Origin: Ampullaceana balthica
Lineage: Eukaryota; Mollusca; Gastropoda; Lymnaeidae
Reading direction: 5' to 3'
Length of the DNA stretch: 64,000 nt
NCBI GenBank assembly: GCA_944989445.1
Contig: CALYLW010000137.1
Location: 1,381,323-1,445,322 of the forward strand
The translations under genes and the position numbers were made by a program. Below the pieces are notes generated by a model. That model searched no databases, had not been told where the DNA came from, and saw only the letters and a program-made list of their open reading frames with translations. Positions within the stretch are counted from its first letter, which is position 1, and every line of letters starts with the position of its first letter. Positions 59,865-64,000 of this stretch are shown piece after piece.

Positions 59865-60141
59865 TCAAATTCTCTCTCGTTGTTTCTCACTCTCTTGCTC
59901 TATCTCTCGCTTTATCTCTCCCTTTCTTCCTCCTCTTTCTCTCTCTCCTTCTCACTCAAATTCTCTCTCGTTGTCCCTCACTCTCTTGCTCTATCTCTCG
60001 CTTTATCTCTCCCTTTCTTCCTCCTCTTTCTCTCTCTCTCCCTCTCACTCAAATTCTCTCTCGTTGTCTCTCTCACTCTCTTGCTCTTTATCTCGCTTTA
60101 TCTCTCACTTTCTTCCTCCTCTCTCTCTCTCTCTCTCAATT
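59738..60141. repeat. CT-rich microsatellite with about 105-bp higher-order units
   Basis: CTCTCTCT tracts are interrupted by recurring TCTTGCTCTATCTCTCGCTT and TCACTCAAATTCTCTCTCGT segments near 59750, 59895, 59988 and 60078, so a compound unit has been tandemly duplicated about four times. Ser/Leu-rich plus-strand frames are artefacts. Confidence 0.88.
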
Positions 60142-61018
60142 ACTCCCCCGTCCGAAACATCCGTGGAATGACTTATCCTCCCTCCCTCCCCCCACCCCCT
60201 CAAATCACCGAATCAAACAATCACTTCCACGTCTATCAAACCTCCATTTCGATGACCCGCCCCCACCCCCGCTTTTCGTCCCTCCATCTCCCCCAGCCCC
60301 CCATCTGACCCCCAGGCAGAAACAATTAAGTGGAAACCTTCCCTCAGCAAACCTAATGGTCAGTCCATTAAACCGCCAGTGCCCGTCCCACTGCGGATGT
60401 TGGGTCCGCGGAAGGCAGGACGGCGCTCGGAGGAAATTTTGTTTTTAGTCGGAGAAAGCCGCCGGCGGCCCGCTGAACAATGGTGGTCCCCGGGGAGCCC
60501 GAGATGCGTTTGTTAAAATACTACTTAAGGCAGATTACTGCGGGGACAGGGGTTCTCAGCGAGTAGCCGAAGAGGTCCCCAGGAATGCCGGTAGGAGGAT
60601 AGCAATGCGCTGACGATTTATGGAGACAAAAGCCAAACCTGCAACATCTAATACTAGCCCAATAACCAGAGGAACAAAATTCAATTGCCATTTTGAACAC
60701 ACAAAGTAAAAAAAACCACAATAATAATAATTTTAGAATAGCTATTTTAGAACAAATTACTGTGCGCGTGTGTGTAAAGGGGGTGGGGGCGGTGTATTAA
60801 ATTGTTAACCATGCTTGCGGCATATAAACGTTTTCAGAAATTTTTTGGTTAAAGATTTATAATTAAATATTTCCCACTGAAAGTCGAAGTAAATATTTGA
60901 AGGCCACAATTAAATGCAGAGTGTTTTTGTTTTTTTTAACTTGATCGCCAGTAACGACTTGATGCAGGCGCCACGTGAAAAACACAACATGATTTACGTA
61001 TGTCGATGTCGACGGGTC
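60142..61018. other. Intronic sequence next to the first paired-box exon
   Basis: 60160-60620 is complex, with a CpG-rich part at 60360-60500 (GCCGCCGGCGGCCCGC). The rest is AT-rich up to the splice donor at 61024. No exon recognised. Confidence 0.45.
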
Positions 61019-61024
61019 ACTCAC

Positions 61025-61190
61025 CTTCCTAGTATCTTGCTGACACAACCGTGGCTGACCCTTAGTTGGCGTGAGATATCACATGGGCGTATCCCGGCGT
61101 GGGCCAGCTCCACGATCTTTGAGCGGACGATGTCCGGCAGTGGCCGGCCGTTGACGAACACACCACCGAGCTGGTTGACCCCTCCATGAC
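61025..61190 (-). CDS. Pax2/5/8: Pax2/5/8 paired-box exon (N-terminal half of the paired domain)
   Basis: This exon encodes paired-domain residues 1 to 56, the PAI subdomain that binds DNA. It opens with the beta-hairpin [17 protein letters not shown] and runs through [20 protein letters not shown] to the split arginine of the interdomain linker. Q42, R44 and H47 are the Pax2/5/8-type recognition residues; Pax6 has I, Q and N there. In minus-strand sense the acceptor is TTTGCCAG before GTCATGG and the donor is AG|GTGAGT. The exon is 166 bp, enters in phase 1 and exits in phase 2. As I recall, these are the length and boundaries of the equivalent vertebrate PAX2/5/8 exon. No start codon belongs here; the N-terminus must come from an upstream exon I could not find. 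It splices to 46751. Codon use is GC-rich, in contrast to the AT-rich introns. The class assignment is very secure. Confidence 0.97.
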
Positions 61191-61217
61191 CTGGCAAATG
61201 AGAATAAAGATCTAGTC

Positions 61218-61440
61218 AGATTTTGAGGGGCCGAACGGATGATAGTATAGATATTTGTAGCATTTTAGGGGACGAGTGGATGATAATATGGATATTTTTA
61301 GGATTTGAGGGGTCCAAATCCAATGGATGATGGTATAGATATTTGTAGCATTTCAGGGGAAGAATGGATGATAATATGGATATTTTTTTAGGATTTGAGG
61401 GGCTGGTTGGATGAGAATATGGATATGTTTAGAATATGAT
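61218..61440. repeat. Imperfect roughly 48-bp tandem repeat beside the exon acceptor
   Basis: Units share GGATGATAGTATAGATATTT or GGATGATAATATGGATATTT followed by AGCATTT/AGGATTTGAGGGG, about five copies. It begins less than 30 bp from the acceptor of the exon at 61190, on its upstream side. Confidence 0.88.
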
Positions 61441-61489
61441 GCACTGTGTGGATGAATGACTTTGTGGACATATCAACATATAAGTACAC

Positions 61490-62110
61490 ATACCCACAGA
61501 TAGTACTAACACACACACATGCAGACATGCACACCTACCTACATATAGTACTCAAACACACACATGCAGACATACCCATACATGCACACCTACCCGCAGA
61601 TAGTACTCAAACACACACATGCAGACATACCCACACATGCAGACATACCCACACATGCACACCTACCCGCAGATAGTACTCAAACACACACATGCAGACA
61701 TACCCACACATGCACACCTACCCACAGATAGTACTCACACACACACATGCAGACATACCCACACATGCACACCTACCCACAGATAGTACTCACACACACA
61801 TGCAGACATACCCACACATGCACACCTACCCACAGATAGTACTCAAACACACAATGCAGACATACCCACACATGCACACCTACCCTTAGATGGTACTCAC
61901 ACACACACATGCAGACATACCCACACATGCACACCTACCCGCAGATGGTACTCAAACACACACATGCAGACATACCCACACATGCACACCTACCCGCAGA
62001 TAGTACTAACACACACACATGCAGACATGCACACCTACCCACAGATAGTACTCAAACACACACATGCACACCTACCCACAGATAGTACTCACACACACAC
62101 GCACACGTTC
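61490..62110. repeat. About 55-bp CA-rich minisatellite, about 11 copies
   Basis: Units combine ATGCAGACATACCCACACAT, GCACACCTACCC and GCAGATAGTACTCAAACAC. Some copies lack or repeat internal blocks, so the period varies. Confidence 0.92.
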
Positions 62111-62536
62111 GCGTGTACACATTTGTACGCTCCTGGTCTCTTTTCCCCAGCATTATGAAATAAGTCGTGTTTTAATTTGACACTAAACATTTAACTTACA
62201 AATGGGGGCCGGGAGGCAGAGGGAGTAGTCGCGGCTAACAGGTGGGGGGGGTTGGAGAGACAGCTGCATTAGCAGAGGGTGGGGGGTACAGAGTGTACAT
62301 TTTACACAGGTGAAACGATGCAGTGGTTTACTGGTGATAGTTCTGAATAGTTCTCCGATTTATTCACCAAACAACCATGGCATTTAAATGTTTATAAATT
62401 TTTAGTTCTGACATTTTAACTCGTAAGTTCTGTCGTTATAACCTGTGTGTTTTCTCCTTATAGCTTGTTATGTCCTGTCGTTATAACGTGTATGCCCTCC
62501 CGGTATAACTCGTATGTTCTGTCAGCCCTGCGCCTC

Positions 62537-62567
<31 letters not shown>

Positions 62568-62799
62568 AGACAACTTCCAAAACAAGACGATAGGAAGGCA
62601 CAGTAACGACCAATGCAAATACTGTATGTTAATGGCTGCTGCAACAAATAACATTGAAGATGCAAGAGAAAATAAACCGTTTAGGCAGCATTCAAATTTC
62701 TTGTGATATAAACAATATCATAGCCCAAGTCACAGTTTGGAAAGAAGGATCCGTAGCGCTATGACGTCATTTTTGAGCTTATATTTAAGTATATATACA

Positions 62800-63080
62800 A
62801 GGCGGGCATCAGGAGGTGTGCAAAATTCTAAAAGATTCTTTAAAAAAATATATATATGACGTCATAGTTTTAGCTTAGTTTTGGAAAAGAGGGCGATGTA
62901 AAAAGAGGATTTCAGGATTTATAATTATAAAATACTTTGTGTACATTTCAGGCAGTTTAATATTTCATATTTATCAAACAAGGATAAGTTACTTGGGATT
63001 TTTACTCCAAAAAAGTGGGTGCCTTAGGCACCCTACGGCCCAAGTGGGCGCCTTAGGCGCCATAAAACCCCTAGTTTGTA
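62800..63080. repeat. Dispersed repeat with two hairpin-forming blocks
   Basis: AAATACTTTGTGTACATTTCAGG near 62929 is the inverse of sequence near 24018. GGGTGCCTTAGGCACCC (63017-63033) and GGCGCCTTAGGCGCC (63047-63061) are two inverted repeats about 30 bp apart. Boundaries are uncertain and no family is assigned. Confidence 0.55.
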
Positions 63081-64000
63081 TATAATAAATGAAGTTAGCT
63101 TTTTAAAAATAAAAAATAATAAAAATAATAATAATTATTATTGAGGTACAGCGAGTATTTCTCCGCTACCAGGAAATTGTTTCAATAGTATAAATCATTG
63201 CTTTATACATAATACATAATGTATTCTTTTTGAAGCTTTCACAATAACAATACATTCCATTTATAATATTTTAACCAGCGAAGAATTGAAAATCTACAAG
63301 GGCAGACAACCTATGACAGTTGTTTACATGCCGGCCCGGCCATCTGTATTACACAAATACGCACGGGCGTACAGCGGCGGTGCTTTCCCGTCATCCGGGT
63401 ATTGGCAGTGGAAATGACGCGAGGCGCCGTGTATACAGGAGACAAGCCTTGCGTTCATCTATGGCGAGGGTTAATAAACCTCGCAAGGTGTAATTAGTAC
63501 AAAGCCGTGTACCCATGTGCCCCAAAGCCCCCGCCCAACCCCTTCAACACAAACAACACCAATTTTTTTTAATTTAAAAACATGTCTTGCCTCTCTTTTT
63601 TTTTCCTCCCAAGGTGAAGAGAGACGAGCCCAAAGGCTTAACTTTCCGGTATTTACTGAAATCATGAATCTTCTATTGATGAAAGCCACGGTCTCGGGTA
63701 GTTGGAATTTACGAGTGACTCGTGGTGGAGTCATGGCATAGGTAAAGGGAGTGCATTCGGTGGCTTTAAAAAAGTCGTTAACTGAGCGGACGTCGAGGGC
63801 ATGTTTCTTCTTTTAAAAAAAATCTATGAACATGTATATATATGATTTTTTTTTAAGTCATCGATTCGGGTTGTCCGTAATGTGTTTAACACGAGAACCC
63901 AGAGAAAGGTAATCAAAACACTAAAAAATTAAGGGAGGGTGTAAGACGAGCAAACTGCGTGAGGGTTGGGGTGAAAATAGGCCACCTCTGCACCGGATAA

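Larger units (their letters stand above)
46752..61024 (-). other. Intron splitting the paired box of Pax2/5/8 (14.3 kb)
   Basis: The donor GTGAGT at 61024-61019 and the acceptor CCGCCAG just above 46751 bracket this phase-2 intron. It interrupts the paired domain at the arginine following KILG, a position conserved in Pax2/5/8 genes. It carries a CR1-like LINE remnant, a foldback element, a TTAGGG-bearing satellite and long purine or pyrimidine tracts, each listed separately. Confidence 0.9.
61191..64000 (-). other. Upstream intron of Pax2/5/8 (partial), no exon 1 recognised
   Basis: The acceptor TTTGCCAG lies immediately above 61190. The missing exon 1 should supply the start codon and end in phase 1 with the first base of a glycine codon. 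I see no convincing short exon of that kind before the window edge. The span holds two tandem arrays (61218-61440 and 61490-62110), a GT microsatellite near 62537-62568, a repeat-like stretch at 62800-63080 and CG-rich unique sequence at 63290-63480. Short open frames near 63471-63741 have no recognisable motif. Confidence 0.7.

Noticed and set aside
59617..60448. Ser/Leu-rich plus-strand frames of 184-246 codons
   Set aside because: They are translations of a CT microsatellite and its flanks.
63471..63741. Candidate exon 1 of Pax2/5/8
   Set aside because: Frames on both strands lack the expected short N-terminus ending in phase 1 at a GT donor, and nothing resembles known Pax2/5/8 starts.

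Overview
This window looks like a piece of a large, AT-rich invertebrate nuclear genome. It is dominated by introns and repeats and holds one gene I can name with confidence: a Pax2/5/8 (Drosophila shaven/sv type) transcription factor on the minus strand. Three coding exons are visible. They join in phase and all have consensus splice sites: 61190-61025 (N-terminal half of the paired domain), 46751-46554 (C-terminal half) and 21043-20775 (end of the paired domain plus linker). Together they give about 211 residues, including a complete 128-residue paired domain. The start codon and exon 1 should lie upstream (above 61191 or beyond the window). The rest of the C-terminus should lie below 20775 or beyond the window. 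I could not recognise either.

The organism cannot be fixed from the sequence. The paired-domain residues, the introns of 14 and 25 kb, the CR1-like LINE tail, the hAT-type elements and the TTAGGG-containing satellite fit a non-vertebrate bilaterian. A mollusc or other lophotrochozoan is my best guess, held weakly. There is no bacterial or viral gene organisation here: no operons, CRISPR or rRNA.

Layout from left to right. 1-20774 is sequence downstream of the last visible exon. It holds a 36-copy 28-bp minisatellite, two back-to-back arrays of 37-bp and 27-bp units, a 100-bp-periodic array carrying CRE and E-box palindromes, several shorter arrays, a tandem array of tRNA-like monomers and an hAT remnant that still encodes the transposase C-terminus. 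21044-46553 is the 25.5-kb intron inside the paired-domain/linker part of the gene. It holds a MITE with internal repeats, a roughly 52-copy 16-bp array, hAT-related elements, three near-identical 500-bp elements (two in tandem) and several CG-rich unique islands. 46752-61024 is the 14.3-kb intron splitting the paired box. It holds a 34-bp hairpin satellite, a truncated CR1-like LINE, a foldback element, a TTAGGG-bearing 21-bp array and long GA/CT tracts. 61191-64000 is the upstream intron, with two further arrays.

In total about 25 distinct tandem arrays occupy roughly 9 kb of the 64 kb by my reading. Many long reading frames exist only because repeat units lack stop codons. The unique CG-rich islands between repeats are the most plausible places for cis-regulatory elements, but that is inference. 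I found no convincing previously undescribed multi-gene system. The most interesting leads are the degenerate octapeptide in the Pax linker, the tRNA-like tandem monomers, the tandem 500-bp element pair and the foldback element.
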